Assembly (NCBI RefSeq): GCF_024171815.1
Contig: NZ_JAMTCJ010000001.1
Span: 1,054,001-1,118,000 of the forward strand
From: Williamsia maris
GTDB taxonomy: Bacteria > Actinomycetota > Actinomycetes > Mycobacteriales > Mycobacteriaceae
Direction of reading: 5' to 3'
DNA: 64,000 nt
A program made the translations under genes and the position numbers. Positions 1-9,128 of the stretch are shown here, one piece after another. The notes below the pieces were generated by a model. That model worked only from the letters and a program-made list of their open reading frames with translations. It did no database searches and was not told the DNA's origin. The stretch's first letter is position 1. Every line of letters starts with the position of its first letter.

Positions 1-1
1 G

Positions 2-103
2 ACACCGACGTGTTCGCGGCTCTCGGCCAGCATCGACCACGGTGTCAGCGAGGGGATCATCCCGCCGCACGGCCCCGACACCGACCCCGACGGGTACTTC
101 TGA
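2..103 (+). CDS. C-terminal end of an unidentified protein (cut by window edge)
   Basis: An open frame enters from the left edge and ends at a TGA, giving 33 residues that end in ...GPDTDPDGYF. The charged, proline-rich tail looks like the end of a real protein, and an 83-bp gap with a ribosome site follows before the next gene. Too little is present to assign a family. It could also be a chance frame, since GC-rich sequence has few stops. Confidence 0.4.
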   Translation, partial: TPTCSRLSASIDHGVSEGIIPPHGPDTDPDGYF

Positions 104-186
104 ACTCTGTCGAGTTCATCGCGATTACTTTTCCCCGATGCCCGGGTCAGACACAGTGACCTGACACCGCGCGAGAGGACACTGCG

Positions 187-987
187 ATGACCGACTATTC
201 CGCCCCGCTGGGCGCTCCCATCTGGATGGATCTGATGAGCAGCGACCCGGCCGGCGCCGCCGACTTCTATCGGGCGACCTTCGGGTGGGAGGTCGAGGCG
301 CCACCGCGCGAGGAATTCGGCGGCTACCAGAACTTCACGCTCCACGGACGTCGCGTCGCCGGGCTGAGCCCCCACATGGAGGGCGCGGGCGGACCGCCGA
401 ACATCTGGTCGGTGTATCTGCACACCGCCGACGCCGAGGCCACCGCCGCCGCGGCCACCGAGGCGGGTGGCACCGTCATCGTCCCGCCGATGGCTGTCGG
501 GTCCGAGGGCACGATGCTGCTCCTCGCCGACACCGCCGGCGCCGCGATCGGCTTCTGGCAACCGAACGTGCACACCGGTTTCGCCGAGTGGGGTGTGCAC
601 GGTGCGCCGTACTGGTTCGACTGCCTGAGCAAGGACTACGCGGCCTCGCAGGCGTTCTACCCGCCGGTGACCGGCGCCCGACTCGAAGAGGTCGGAAGCG
701 GAGGCGACGCCGACGCCCAGGGACCCGACTTCTACTCCCAGGTCTTCAACGGGGAGATGAGCTACTCCGGGATCATGAACGCGTCGACGATGCTGCCGCC
801 CGAGGCGCCGTCGTTCTGGCAGATGTACGTCACGGTCGACGACGTGGCCGCGACCGTAAAGCAGGTCACCTCGCTCGGCGGTTCGGTGATGATGCCCGCC
901 GACGAGACCCCGTACGGAACCCTCGCCGCGGTCACCGACCCCTTCGGTGCCAACTTCTGCCTGGGACACCCGCCGGCCGGGATGTAG
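187..987 (+). CDS. Two-domain VOC (glyoxalase-fold) protein, Rv0577/CFP30B-like
   Basis: A 266-residue protein with two vicinal-oxygen-chelate halves, at about residues 8-125 and 137-262. Each opens with the beta-strand/helix pattern of the fold (PIWMDLMSSDPAGAADFY; YWFDCLSKDYAASQAFY) and ends in a 'DPFGA'-type strand. Length and the APIWMDL start resemble the mycobacterial antigen CFP30B (Rv0577), whose reaction is not firmly known. GAGAGGAC lies 8 bases before the ATG. It is probably transcribed alone; the next gene starts 27 bp on. Metal ligands cannot be assigned confidently from sequence. Confidence 0.85.
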   Translation: MTDYSAPLGAPIWMDLMSSDPAGAADFYRATFGWEVEAPPREEFGGYQNFTLHGRRVAGLSPHMEGAGGPPNIWSVYLHTADAEATAAAATEAGGTVIVPPMAVGSEGTMLLLADTAGAAIGFWQPNVHTGFAEWGVHGAPYWFDCLSKDYAASQAFYPPVTGARLEEVGSGGDADAQGPDFYSQVFNGEMSYSGIMNASTMLPPEAPSFWQMYVTVDDVAATVKQVTSLGGSVMMPADETPYGTLAAVTDPFGANFCLGHPPAGM

Positions 988-1014
988 CCCCTGGCCCGGC
1001 CACCAACGCCAGCG

Positions 1015-1965
1015 ATGCGGCGATCCCGTCTGAGCAGCATGACCGGCTACCCCATCGACAGGCACGGACTCATCTACCGCTCGACCGCGCTCGAAGCGGG
1101 CTTCACCGACACCGAGATCACGCGTGCTGTGTCGCGAGGCGACATGGTGCGCGTCGCACGCGGCGCGTTCGCCCTGCCCGGCGATCGAACACCTGAACAG
1201 ACGCACCTACTGGCGGCGATCGCCATGGGCGAACTGGCCGGCGGCAGCGTGGTTCTCAGTCATCAGTCGGCCGCCACGGTGCACGGTCTCGAGATGTTGC
1301 GGCCGAGCCTGCGTCGAGTCCACCTGACGGCCGGATCGTCGGCGGGCGCTCATCGCAGCACCACCCGCCACGAGCACGTCGGCATCCTGGCCGACGACGA
1401 GATCGCGATTGTCGACGGAGTCGTCGTGACCTCGCTCGAACGCACGGCAGTGGACGTCGCGTGTACGACGACGATGGGGTTCGCGGGAGCGCTGGCCGTC
1501 TTCGATTCGGCCCTGCGACGGGGTGCCGATCGAACTGAGATGGCGGAGATGGTGCGGGCAACCCGTCGTGGCGTCGGCCACGCCCGGCGCGCACTGCGAT
1601 ACGCGGACGCCAAAGCCGAGAACCCCGGCGAATCATGGAGCCGTGCAGTCATGGTCGAGGCCGGACTCCCGTCACCGCGTCTCCAACACGAGTTCTTCGA
1701 TGACGACGGAAGCCAGATCGCTCGCACAGATTTCGATTGGGCGGGACTCCTGGTCGGCGAGTTCGACGGGATGACCAAGTATCAGAAGCACGTGCGCGCA
1801 GGCGAGACACCATTCGACGCGATGCGTCGCGAGAAGGAGCGGGAGGACGCACTGCGACGGGCCGGGATCATGGTGATCCGGTGGACATGGAGCGACCTCG
1901 AACGAGGGCGTGTGGTGCCGATGATCCGGGACTGGCTGACTCGGCTGAAGCTCGCCGCGGCATGA
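1015..1965 (+). CDS. AbiEi-type winged-helix / DUF559-like nuclease-fold protein (copy 1)
   Basis: A 316-residue protein. The N-terminal 60 residues (DRHGLIYRSTALEAGF...RVARGAFAL) match the winged-helix start of AbiEi-type 'antitoxin' proteins. The C-terminal part carries ARTDFDWAGLLVGEFDG followed by a basic helix and IRWTW, the D...ExD layout of DUF559/Vsr-like PD-(D/E)XK folds. No partner toxin is adjacent, so a type IV toxin-antitoxin role is not supported. Neither this ATG nor an internal ATG at 1039 has a good Shine-Dalgarno sequence. A paralogue lies at about 48.4 kb. A GC-rich hairpin/repeat follows the stop. Function is unknown. Confidence 0.75.
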   Translation: MRRSRLSSMTGYPIDRHGLIYRSTALEAGFTDTEITRAVSRGDMVRVARGAFALPGDRTPEQTHLLAAIAMGELAGGSVVLSHQSAATVHGLEMLRPSLRRVHLTAGSSAGAHRSTTRHEHVGILADDEIAIVDGVVVTSLERTAVDVACTTTMGFAGALAVFDSALRRGADRTEMAEMVRATRRGVGHARRALRYADAKAENPGESWSRAVMVEAGLPSPRLQHEFFDDDGSQIARTDFDWAGLLVGEFDGMTKYQKHVRAGETPFDAMRREKEREDALRRAGIMVIRWTWSDLERGRVVPMIRDWLTRLKLAAA

Positions 1966-1984
1966 ACGCGCCACCCCCAGCCAG

Positions 1985-2035
1985 ACGCGCGCCAACCTGG
2001 GCGCGCGTTGGAACGGTGGGCGCGCGTTCGCGTGT
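1985..2035. repeat. GC-rich hairpin plus 19-bp tandem repeat between convergent genes
   Basis: ACGCGCGCC (1985-1993) and GGCGCGCGT (2000-2008) form a perfect 9-bp stem with a 6-nt loop. TGGGCGCGCGTT occurs at 1998 and again at 2017, a 19-bp period. The element fills the gap between the DUF559-like gene and hsaF, which converge here, so it may end transcription from both sides. No U-tract follows. Confidence 0.6.
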
Positions 2036-2037
2036 GG

Positions 2038-3114
2038 TCAGACTCCCGCGTTGGCGTCCTGCTTTTTGCGCAACTCCAAGGCGATGTCGATGAGCTGGTC
2101 TTCCTGGCCGCCCACCAACTTTCGTGCACCCGCCTCGAGCAGGATGTCGGCGGCCGACACCCCGTACTTCTCGGCGTGACCCTCGGCGTGCTTGAGGAAC
2201 GAGCTGTAGCAGCCCGCGTAACCCATCATCATCGACGGGCGATCGACCAGGCACTCCGACGGCATCACCGGACGCACCACGTCCTGCGCGGCGTCGGCGA
2301 TCTTCATGAAGTCGACGCCGGTGGAGATCCCGAGTTTGTCGCAGACGCCGACGAACGCCTCGACCGGCGTGTTGCCGGCACCGGCACCGAAGCGCCGGAC
2401 CGACCCGTCGATCTGCTGGGCACCCGCGCGGACCGCGGCGATCGAGTTGGCGACGGCGATGTCGAGGTTCTCGTGACCGTGGAAGCCGACCTGGGCGTCG
2501 TCACCGAGCTCGGCGACCAACGCCGCCACCCGATCCGACACCTGCTCGAGCACCAGCGCTCCCGCGGAGTCGACGACGTACACGCACTGGCAGCCGGCGT
2601 CTGCCTGGATGCGGGCCTGCTTCGCGAGCACCTCCGGCGGCTGGCTGTGCGACATCATCAGGAACCCGACCGTCTCCAGACCGAGTTCGCGGGCCAGCCC
2701 GAAGTGCTGGATGGAGACGTCGGCCTCGGTGCAGTGCGTCGCGATCCGGCAGATCGACGCACCGTTGTCCTGCGCGGCGCGGATGTCGTCCTTGACACCG
2801 AGGCCGGGCAACATGAGGAAGGCGATCTTCGCCGACGTCGCCGTCTCGACCGCAGCCCGGATCAGCTGCTGTTCCGGGGTCTTGGAGAAGCCGTAGTTGA
2901 ACGACGACCCGCCGAGACCGTCACCGTGGGTGACCTCGATGACCGGCACACCGGCGCCGTCGAGCGCGCCGACGATGTTGCGGACGTCCTCCTCGGTGAA
3001 CTGGTGACGCTTGTGGTGGCTGCCGTCGCGCAACGACGAATCCGTGATGCGGATGTCGAGGGTGTCGCTGTAGCGTCGCGCACCGGCCATCAGATCAGCT
3101 CTGTCTGCGAACAC
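2038..3114 (-). CDS. hsaF: 4-hydroxy-2-oxovalerate/4-hydroxy-2-oxohexanoate aldolase
   Basis: A 358-residue DRE-TIM metallolyase. [12 protein letters not shown] near residue 30 holds the metal-binding Asp, the catalytic His and the Arg of the family, and GFHGHENLD carries the two metal-ligand histidines. In steroid catabolism the enzyme splits 4-hydroxy-2-oxohexanoate into pyruvate and propanal, working as a complex with the acylating aldehyde dehydrogenase encoded just upstream (3-bp gap). It is the last gene of the hsaE-hsaG-hsaF operon, the same order as Rv3536c-Rv3534c. An internal ATG at residue 9 is an alternative start. Confidence 0.95.
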   Translation of the reverse strand: MFADRADLMAGARRYSDTLDIRITDSSLRDGSHHKRHQFTEEDVRNIVGALDGAGVPVIEVTHGDGLGGSSFNYGFSKTPEQQLIRAAVETATSAKIAFLMLPGLGVKDDIRAAQDNGASICRIATHCTEADVSIQHFGLARELGLETVGFLMMSHSQPPEVLAKQARIQADAGCQCVYVVDSAGALVLEQVSDRVAALVAELGDDAQVGFHGHENLDIAVANSIAAVRAGAQQIDGSVRRFGAGAGNTPVEAFVGVCDKLGISTGVDFMKIADAAQDVVRPVMPSECLVDRPSMMMGYAGCYSSFLKHAEGHAEKYGVSAADILLEAGARKLVGGQEDQLIDIALELRKKQDANAGV

Positions 3115-3117
3115 GAT

Positions 3118-4017
3118 TCACACTCCCAGTTTCTGCTTGGCCAGCTCTTCGCCGACCTTGGTGGCCGCTGCGGTCATGATGTCGAGGTTGCCTGCGTAGG
3201 GCGGCAGGAAATCGCCCGCGCCTTCGACCTCGACGAAGATCGACACCCGCGCCAGACCGCCGTTGATGACGCTGGGCGGGTCGAACTGCGGATCCTGCAG
3301 CAGGCGGTATCCGGGCACATACGCCTGGATCTCTTTCTCCCGCCGGTGGATCGACTCCGCGATCGCGTCGGTGTCCGCGTCCTCGGGGATGGCACAGAAG
3401 ATGGTGTCGCGCATGATCATCGGCGGGTCGGCCGGGTTCAGGATGATGATCGCCTTGCCGCGGGTCGCGCCACCGATCGACACCACCCCCGCCGACGTCG
3501 TCTTGGTGAACTCGTCGATGTTGGCGCGGGTACCCGGTCCGGCCGACACCGACGCCACCGAGGCGACGATCTCGGCGTAGCTCACCGGCACCACCGACGA
3601 CACCGCGTGCACCATCGGGATGGTGGCCTGCCCACCGCAGGTGATCATGTTCGTGTTCGGCGCCGACAGGTGCTCGCGCAGGTTCGCCGGCGGCACCACC
3701 GCGGGCCCGACCGCGGCCGGCGTCAGGTCGATGGCGGTGATCCCCGCCGCCTCGTAGCGCGGCGCGTACTCACGATGGACGTACGCCGACGTCGCCTCGA
3801 ATATGAAATCCGGCTTCTCCGAGGAGTTCAGGAGTTCCTCGGCGCCCCCGGACATCGTGATCAGCCCGTGGTCGGCGGCGCGTTTCATGCCCTCGGAGTC
3901 GGCGTCGATGCCGACCATCCAGCGCGGGGAGATGAACTCCGACCGCTGGAGCTTGTACATCAGGTCGGTACCGATGTTGCCCGATCCGATGATCGCGGCG
4001 GTGACCTTGGCGCTCAC
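3118..4017 (-). CDS. hsaG: Acylating acetaldehyde/propanal dehydrogenase
   Basis: A 299-residue CoA-acylating aldehyde dehydrogenase. The Rossmann motif [14 protein letters not shown] lies at the N-terminus, and the nucleophile is the cysteine of [15 protein letters not shown]. It converts propanal channelled from HsaF to propionyl-CoA using NAD+ and CoA. I chose the GTG preceded by GAGGAGCC, which gives the length and N-terminus usual for the family; an upstream in-frame extension reads as non-conserved sequence. It lies between hsaE (55 bp upstream) and hsaF (3 bp downstream). Confidence 0.95.
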   Translation of the reverse strand: MSAKVTAAIIGSGNIGTDLMYKLQRSEFISPRWMVGIDADSEGMKRAADHGLITMSGGAEELLNSSEKPDFIFEATSAYVHREYAPRYEAAGITAIDLTPAAVGPAVVPPANLREHLSAPNTNMITCGGQATIPMVHAVSSVVPVSYAEIVASVASVSAGPGTRANIDEFTKTTSAGVVSIGGATRGKAIIILNPADPPMIMRDTIFCAIPEDADTDAIAESIHRREKEIQAYVPGYRLLQDPQFDPPSVINGGLARVSIFVEVEGAGDFLPPYAGNLDIMTAAATKVGEELAKQKLGV

Positions 4018-4072
4018 TGATGGCTCCTCAACTCGAACGGCTCGTGATGGTGGGACAGATCGGGTGTCGGCG

Positions 4073-4861
4073 TCACACGAAGTCCAGGGTGACGCTGCCG
4101 AGCTTGGCGAACTCGGCCACGAAGTGGTCGCCGGAGGTGATGTCGATGGCACGGGTGGCGGTGCCGGGCAGGATCACGTCACCCGCCCGCAGCCGCACCC
4201 CGAAGCTCTCGACCTTGCGCGCGAGCCACGACACCGCGTTGAGCGGATGACCCAACACCGCCGACGAGTTGCCCTCGGCGATCACCTCGCCGTTGCGGTG
4301 CAGCCGCGCGTCGATGTCGCCGGTGTCGATGTCGGCGATCGCCACGCGTTGCTCGCCGAGGATCCACCCACACGACGACGCGTTGTCGGCGATGGTGTCG
4401 CAGAGGGTGATCTTCCAGTCGCGGATCCGGCTGTCGATGAGCTCTATCGACGGGACCACCCATTCGACCGCGTCGATGACGTCGGCGTTGGTGCAGCCCG
4501 CGCCGGGGAGGTCCTTGCCGAGGATGAACCCGACCTCGACCTCGACCCGGGGAAAGCAGAAGCGACTCGCGTCGATGGGGGTGTGCTCGAGGTACTGCAT
4601 GGTGTCGAGGAGGTGACCGTAGTCGGGCTCGTCGACGCCCATCATCTTCTGCATCGCCTCCGACGCGAGGCCCACCTTGTGGCCGGCGACCACAGCGCCG
4701 TCCTCGAGCCGGCGGCCGATGTTGATGAGCTGGATCTCGTAGGCGTCGACGACGTCGAGGTCGGGGTACGAGGCGGTCAGGGGATCGATCGCGTCGGCAC
4801 CCGCCTCGGCGTCGGCCAGAGCGCGGGCCAGCTGTTGCCGGACCTCCGGGGAGACCGTCAT
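4073..4861 (-). CDS. hsaE: 2-hydroxypenta/hexa-2,4-dienoate hydratase
   Basis: A 262-residue member of the fumarylacetoacetase-like 2-keto-4-pentenoate hydratase family. The metal-site acids are seen in [16 protein letters not shown], and GHKVGLAS and [13 protein letters not shown] are further family blocks. It hydrates the dienoate released by HsaD to 4-hydroxy-2-oxo acid, the substrate of HsaF. The ATG at 4861 follows GAGAGGTG and gives the normal family length; a longer frame begins 15 codons earlier. It is the first gene of its operon, with a KstR operator about 100 bp upstream shared with divergent kstD. Confidence 0.95.
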   Translation of the reverse strand: MTVSPEVRQQLARALADAEAGADAIDPLTASYPDLDVVDAYEIQLINIGRRLEDGAVVAGHKVGLASEAMQKMMGVDEPDYGHLLDTMQYLEHTPIDASRFCFPRVEVEVGFILGKDLPGAGCTNADVIDAVEWVVPSIELIDSRIRDWKITLCDTIADNASSCGWILGEQRVAIADIDTGDIDARLHRNGEVIAEGNSSAVLGHPLNAVSWLARKVESFGVRLRAGDVILPGTATRAIDITSGDHFVAEFAKLGSVTLDFV

Positions 4862-4961
4862 TTCTCGACACCTCTCATGCGTGAACGTGTTGCCGTTCTC
4901 GCCCACCAGCGGTCCTGGTGAGCATGCCTGGACCTGGTATAGCCTGCAGACAGACCAATTC

Positions 4962-4975
4962 TATAACGTGTTCTA
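4962..4975. promoter_or_regulatory. KstR operator between hsaE and kstD
   Basis: TATAACGTGTTCTA matches the published KstR half-site pattern TNNAACNNGTTNNA at every fixed position. It lies 101 bp from the hsaE start and 74 bp from the kstD start, so one operator can repress both directions. The repressor gene is itself in this window. Confidence 0.9.
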
Positions 4976-5048
4976 GATTGGCGGGAACAGGCACCGGCGT
5001 TCTCCTGCGCCGCGACCACCGCACCACCGCGTCCGTGAAGGGGCAAGC

Positions 5049-6764
5049 ATGACGACGACAGACCACCTCGAGAGCGAGTACGACGTCATCGTCGTCGGCG
5101 CAGGCGGCGCGGGGATGAGCGCCGCGATCACCGCTGCCTCGCAGGGACTGAAGACCGTCATCATCGAGAAGTCCGCGTACTGGGGCGGTTCGACGTCACG
5201 CTCCGGCGGCGGCGTGTGGATCCCGAACAACTCCGTCCTCGAGCGCGACGGCGTCAAGGACGATCCCGAGGCCGCGCGCACCTACGTCCGGTCGATCGTC
5301 GGCGACGTGGTCGCCCCGGAGCGGATCGACGCCTACATCGACAACGGCCCCAAGGTGCTCGACTTCCTCTCCGAGCACGCCCCGCTGGAGCTGGAGTGGG
5401 TGAAGAACTACTCCGACTATTACCCCGAGGCCCCCGGTGGCCGGGTCGGTGGCCGCTCGTGCGAACCGAAGCCTTTCGACGCCCGCAAGCTCGGCGCCGA
5501 CTTCGCGACCCTGCACCCGCAGTACACCAAGGCCCCGCTCGGCGTCGTCGTCAAGCAGTCCGACTACCGCTGGCTGTCGACCGGACTGCGCCACTGGCGC
5601 GGACCGCTCAAGATCATGCAGGTCGGTCTGCGGATGATCTGGGGCCGCGTGACACGCAAGCACCTGATCGGCATGGGTGCGGCGCTGATGGGCGAACTAC
5701 TGCTCGGCGTGCGCAAGCTCGGTGTGCCGCTGCTGCTCAACACCGGGCTCACCGATCTGGTGACCGAGAACGGACGCGTCGTCGGCGTGACCGTCGACGT
5801 CGACGGGACCACGAAGACCATCCGCGCCCGCAAGGGCGTCATCCTGGCGTGCGGCGGTTTCGAGCACAACGAGGAGATGCGCAAGAAGTACCAGCGCGAG
5901 CCGATCGGTACCGAGTGGACGACCGGCGCCCCGAGCAACACCGGCGACGGCATCAACGCGGGCATCAAGATCGGTGCCGCGGTGAGCTTCATGGAGGACT
6001 CCTGGTGGGGTCCGACGATCATGTTGCCGCGCGGCCCGTGGTTCGCCCTTGCCGAACGCTCGCTGCCGTGTTCGTTCATGGTCAACACCCGCGGCGAGCG
6101 GTTCATGAACGAGTCGCTGCCCTACGTCGAGGCCGTGCACCAGATGTTCGGCGGGGAGTTCGGTCAGGGCGAGGGGCCCGGTGCGAACATCCCGGCCTGG
6201 CTGGTCTTCGACCAGACCTACCGTGACCGCTACATGTTCGCCTCCGTCTCGGGCCGACAGCCGCTGCCCGGCAAGTGGTTCAAGACCGGCGCGGTGCTCA
6301 AGGCCGAGTCGCTGGAGAGTCTCGCCGCGAAGATGGAGGTGCCCGCCGACGCGCTCGCGGCGACCGCCGAGCGCTTCAACGGGTTCGCGCGCAACGGCTC
6401 TGACGAGGACTTCGGTCGCGGCGTGAGCAAGTACGACCACTACTACGGCGACATCACCAACAAGCCCAACCCCAGCCTCGGCGAACTGACGAAGGCGCCC
6501 TACTACGCGGTCAAGATGTTCCCCGGTGACCTCGGCACCAAGGGCGGCATCAACACCGACGTCGCGGGACGCGCTCTGCGGGAGGACGGTTCGATCATCG
6601 AGGGCCTCTACGCGGCCGGCAACACGAGCAGCCCGGTGATGGGCCACACGTATGCGGGACCGGGCGCGACCATCGGACCGGCGATGGTGTTCGGCTACCT
6701 CGCCGCCATGGACATCGCCGCGAACGACACCGTCTCGGTCGGGTCGGATCGGCAGGTCGGCTGA
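5049..6764 (+). CDS. kstD: 3-ketosteroid delta-1-dehydrogenase
   Basis: A 571-residue FAD flavoprotein. The dinucleotide-binding motif VVGAGGAGMSA spans residues 15-25, followed by EKSAYWGGSTSRSGGG. Near the C-terminus are APYYAVKMFPGDLGTKGG, the Tyr/Gly segment associated with proton abstraction and 3-keto binding, and the FAD-closing GPGATIGPAM. It introduces the C1-C2 double bond into 3-ketosteroid ring A (androstenedione to androstadienedione), a step before ring opening. Gene order matches Rv3536c-Rv3538. Its stop overlaps the start of the next gene (TGATG). Confidence 0.96.
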   Translation: MTTTDHLESEYDVIVVGAGGAGMSAAITAASQGLKTVIIEKSAYWGGSTSRSGGGVWIPNNSVLERDGVKDDPEAARTYVRSIVGDVVAPERIDAYIDNGPKVLDFLSEHAPLELEWVKNYSDYYPEAPGGRVGGRSCEPKPFDARKLGADFATLHPQYTKAPLGVVVKQSDYRWLSTGLRHWRGPLKIMQVGLRMIWGRVTRKHLIGMGAALMGELLLGVRKLGVPLLLNTGLTDLVTENGRVVGVTVDVDGTTKTIRARKGVILACGGFEHNEEMRKKYQREPIGTEWTTGAPSNTGDGINAGIKIGAAVSFMEDSWWGPTIMLPRGPWFALAERSLPCSFMVNTRGERFMNESLPYVEAVHQMFGGEFGQGEGPGANIPAWLVFDQTYRDRYMFASVSGRQPLPGKWFKTGAVLKAESLESLAAKMEVPADALAATAERFNGFARNGSDEDFGRGVSKYDHYYGDITNKPNPSLGELTKAPYYAVKMFPGDLGTKGGINTDVAGRALREDGSIIEGLYAAGNTSSPVMGHTYAGPGATIGPAMVFGYLAAMDIAANDTVSVGSDRQVG

Positions 6765-7627
6765 TGCCGATCGACCCGTCGATCGCGGTCGGGGCAGACC
6801 TGGGCGAGTCGGCGTTCGAGTGGTCGGCGTCCAACGTGGCGCTGTACAACCTGGGTGTCGGCGCAGCGGCGGATCCACTCGACGTCGAGGGCCTGCGCTA
6901 CATCGACGACGTCGCCCCGAAGGTGTTGCCCACCTTCGCCACCGTGGCCGGCAGCTTCGAGGCCACCGAGGCCCCGACGGTCTCCTTCCCCGGCATCGAG
7001 ATCGATCTCGCGAAGGTGGTGCACGGCAGTCAACAGGTGACGACCCACCGGCCGATCCCGGCGAGCGGCAAGGGCACGACCCGCTCGCGGATCGCCGAGG
7101 TGCAGGACAAAGGGTCGGCGGCGGTGGTCATCACCGAGACCCAGACGTTCGATTCCGACGGCGATCTGCTGTGGACCACCCGGTCGTCGATCTTCGCCAA
7201 GGGCGAGGGCGGATTCGGCGGGGACCGGGGCACGTCGGAGCGGGTCGAGTATCCCGACCGTGACCCCGACGCCGTACTCACGGTTGCCACCCGGCCGAAT
7301 CAGGCTCTGCTCTACCGCCTGTGCGGCGACCGCAACCCGCTGCACTCCGATCCGGCCTTCGCCTCCGCCGCCGGGTTCCCGGCGCCGATCCTGCACGGAC
7401 TGTGCAGCTACGGGACGGTCTGCCGGGCGATCACCGACGAACTCCTCGGCGGCGACACCGACGCCGTGGCCGGGTTCGGCGCGAAGTTCGCCGGGGTGTT
7501 CTTCCCGGGCGAGACGTTCCGGATCTCTGTGTGGGACAAAGGTACCGAACTCGTGGCCACGGCCACCGCAGTCGAACGGGACAACGCTCCGGTGCTGGGC
7601 AACGTGGTCCTGACCCGCCGGGCATGA
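6764..7627 (+). CDS. hsd4B: MaoC-like 2-enoyl-CoA hydratase, Hsd4B/Rv3538-type
   Basis: A 287-residue double hot-dog enoyl hydratase. The N-terminal half is the degenerate hot-dog. The C-terminal half carries the hydratase-2 motif in LCGDRNPLHSDPAFA (Asp and His, with N and P between) and GFPAPILHGLCSYG. It follows kstD with a 1-base stop/start overlap, as does Rv3538 after kstD in M. tuberculosis, so it probably hydrates a 2-enoyl-CoA of the steroid side chain. The exact substrate is inferred, not shown. Confidence 0.85.
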   Translation: MPIDPSIAVGADLGESAFEWSASNVALYNLGVGAAADPLDVEGLRYIDDVAPKVLPTFATVAGSFEATEAPTVSFPGIEIDLAKVVHGSQQVTTHRPIPASGKGTTRSRIAEVQDKGSAAVVITETQTFDSDGDLLWTTRSSIFAKGEGGFGGDRGTSERVEYPDRDPDAVLTVATRPNQALLYRLCGDRNPLHSDPAFASAAGFPAPILHGLCSYGTVCRAITDELLGGDTDAVAGFGAKFAGVFFPGETFRISVWDKGTELVATATAVERDNAPVLGNVVLTRRA

Positions 7628-7633
7628 CCGCAG

Positions 7634-7684
7634 ACGAACGACGGCCCCCGAACCGATCCGCTCGGTTCCGGGGCCGTCGTTCGT
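7634..7684. terminator. Bidirectional hairpin terminator
   Basis: Two 23-nt arms (7634-7656 and 7662-7684) pair with a single mismatch around a 5-nt loop. The arm begins ACGAACGACGGCCCC. It lies just after the hydratase stop and 11 bp before the end of the convergent ferritin-like gene, so it can end both transcripts. No strong U-run follows, as is common in actinobacteria. Confidence 0.85.
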
Positions 7685-7695
7685 GCGGGTCGAAC

Positions 7696-8658
7696 CTAGC
7701 CGCTGATGTTCAGCGCGCCGTTGACGCCTGCGGGGAAGAATCCGCCGCGGGTCACCGGACGCGGGTTCAGGTAGACGACGTTGAGCACCTGGAACGGCGT
7801 ACGGCCGAAGGCGATCGCGTTGCCGTCGGTCGGCACCAGGTTCGCGGCGCCGTTGCGCGTGATGCCCTGGTCGAGGTCCGAGGAACCGTCGAGGCTGTCA
7901 CGCGCGTCGGAGATCGCGTTGGTCTCCTTGATCAGCCCCTTGTTGTACAGGCTGGAGCGGATGATGCCCGCGTGGTACGCCTCGACCGCGAGGATCCCGG
8001 CGGCCGCGGACAGGTAGGTCTTGTTCTGCACCAGCGGAGCGGCACCCTTGTAGGCCGTGACGCCCACGTCCTCGAAGATGAACGCGCCCAACAGGAAGTT
8101 GTTCTCGTTGGCGAACACGTCGAACTTCTGGTTGCCACTGATCAGGCCGGCGGCCTTGGCCGCGGCGGTGAAGCTGGCGTCGAGATCGAGCGCGGGCCGC
8201 GAGACGGCTGCGCCACCGAGGGCCTTGCGGAGGAACTTCACGTGATCGAGTTCGTCAGCCGCGATCTCCTTCGCGTACGCGGCGACCGCGGGCGAGGTGA
8301 ACTTGACCTTGCGGCCACCCTTGACGCCGCCGAGGCGGCCCTTGCCGCCGAGCAGGTTGCCGGGCAGGCCGACGCCGTTGACGGCGCGCTGATAGAACTC
8401 GGCCTCGAGGTACTCGAGGTTCAGTGCGAAGTTGAGGACTGCGCCGTCGGTGATCGGTGCGGCGGGCCCGGGGATCAGGTTGCCTGCCTCCGGCGGGATG
8501 CTCGGGCTGTCCTCGGCCGAGGCGATCGCGGTGCCCGCGGCCAGCGCGCCACCGACACCGAGGCCGGTGAGTCCGGCGGCGCGCATGAAGCGACGACGAT
8601 CCACCCCGTTCTCGGCACTTCGGTTGATGGCAGACGCGATGAATTGTCGATCGAACAT
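7696..8658 (-). CDS. Tat-exported ferritin-like domain protein
   Basis: A 320-residue protein with a twin-arginine signal ([20 protein letters not shown], about residues 20-39, cleavage likely after ASA). The mature part has ferritin-like four-helix features: [11 protein letters not shown] and [11 protein letters not shown] supply Glu/His pairs, then [14 protein letters not shown] and [11 protein letters not shown]. It resembles the 'desiccation-related' Ferritin_2 family, secreted or wall-associated and of unclear activity. It lies inside the steroid island but shows no KstR box upstream. GGACACTGC precedes the ATG. Confidence 0.85.
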   Translation of the reverse strand: MFDRQFIASAINRSAENGVDRRRFMRAAGLTGLGVGGALAAGTAIASAEDSPSIPPEAGNLIPGPAAPITDGAVLNFALNLEYLEAEFYQRAVNGVGLPGNLLGGKGRLGGVKGGRKVKFTSPAVAAYAKEIAADELDHVKFLRKALGGAAVSRPALDLDASFTAAAKAAGLISGNQKFDVFANENNFLLGAFIFEDVGVTAYKGAAPLVQNKTYLSAAAGILAVEAYHAGIIRSSLYNKGLIKETNAISDARDSLDGSSDLDQGITRNGAANLVPTDGNAIAFGRTPFQVLNVVYLNPRPVTRGGFFPAGVNGALNISG

Positions 8659-8828
8659 GCAGTGTCCTTCGGTACGGCGGTGTCAGAGCCCGGTGAGACG
8701 GCGGTAATCAGAGGTCAGGGATCCAATTCTTTGAGATCCTTAACCACCATAAAGGCCCCACTGCCCGAGCGCGCACGTTCTGACCCCACGGATCGAAAAT
8801 CGTCGGGTCCCCGACACGGACGTACCGG

Positions 8829-8957
8829 TCAGGCGGCAGACGCGAGTATCAGCAGCAGGCCGACGACCAGGCCGGTCAGCGAGGCCAGCATCATGACGAC
8901 TCGCCAGATGCGGACAGAGGTGGACGAGGTGGTCTCGGTGGGTTGCGTCGCGGACAT
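8829..8957 (-). CDS. 42-residue single-span membrane protein
   Basis: A short reading frame encodes MSATQPTETTSS, then a basic stretch (VRIWRVV), then one hydrophobic helix of about 20 residues rich in Leu, Val and Gly, ending ILASAA. AAGGAAG lies about 9 bases before the ATG, which is better than chance. It is divergent from the DHA2 transporter gene. The N-terminal Thr/Ser-rich tail plus one helix is typical of small actinobacterial membrane proteins. I know no family for it. Confidence 0.6.
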   Translation of the reverse strand: MSATQPTETTSSTSVRIWRVVMMLASLTGLVVGLLLILASAA

Positions 8958-9128
8958 GATCACGACTTCCTTTCGCGCCCGGGACAGCGTCGGCCCGGAC
9001 TATCGGTGACCTGTGACTACTGACAATCAGAGTGACAGAAGACACACAAGCTGTTTGGCATCGTGCCCGCGTGGCACAGTCACGTTTGTGTATCGCCCAT
9101 TCCCGACACCGTCGAATAGGTTGTATCG

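Noticed and set aside
1015-1965. Type IV toxin-antitoxin system
   Set aside because: The N-terminus is AbiEi-like, but no AbiEii nucleotidyltransferase toxin is adjacent to either copy.
2008-4020. 670-codon plus-strand frame opposite hsaF and hsaG
   Set aside because: A GC-rich shadow of two well-defined enzymes; the translation shows no recognisable fold.
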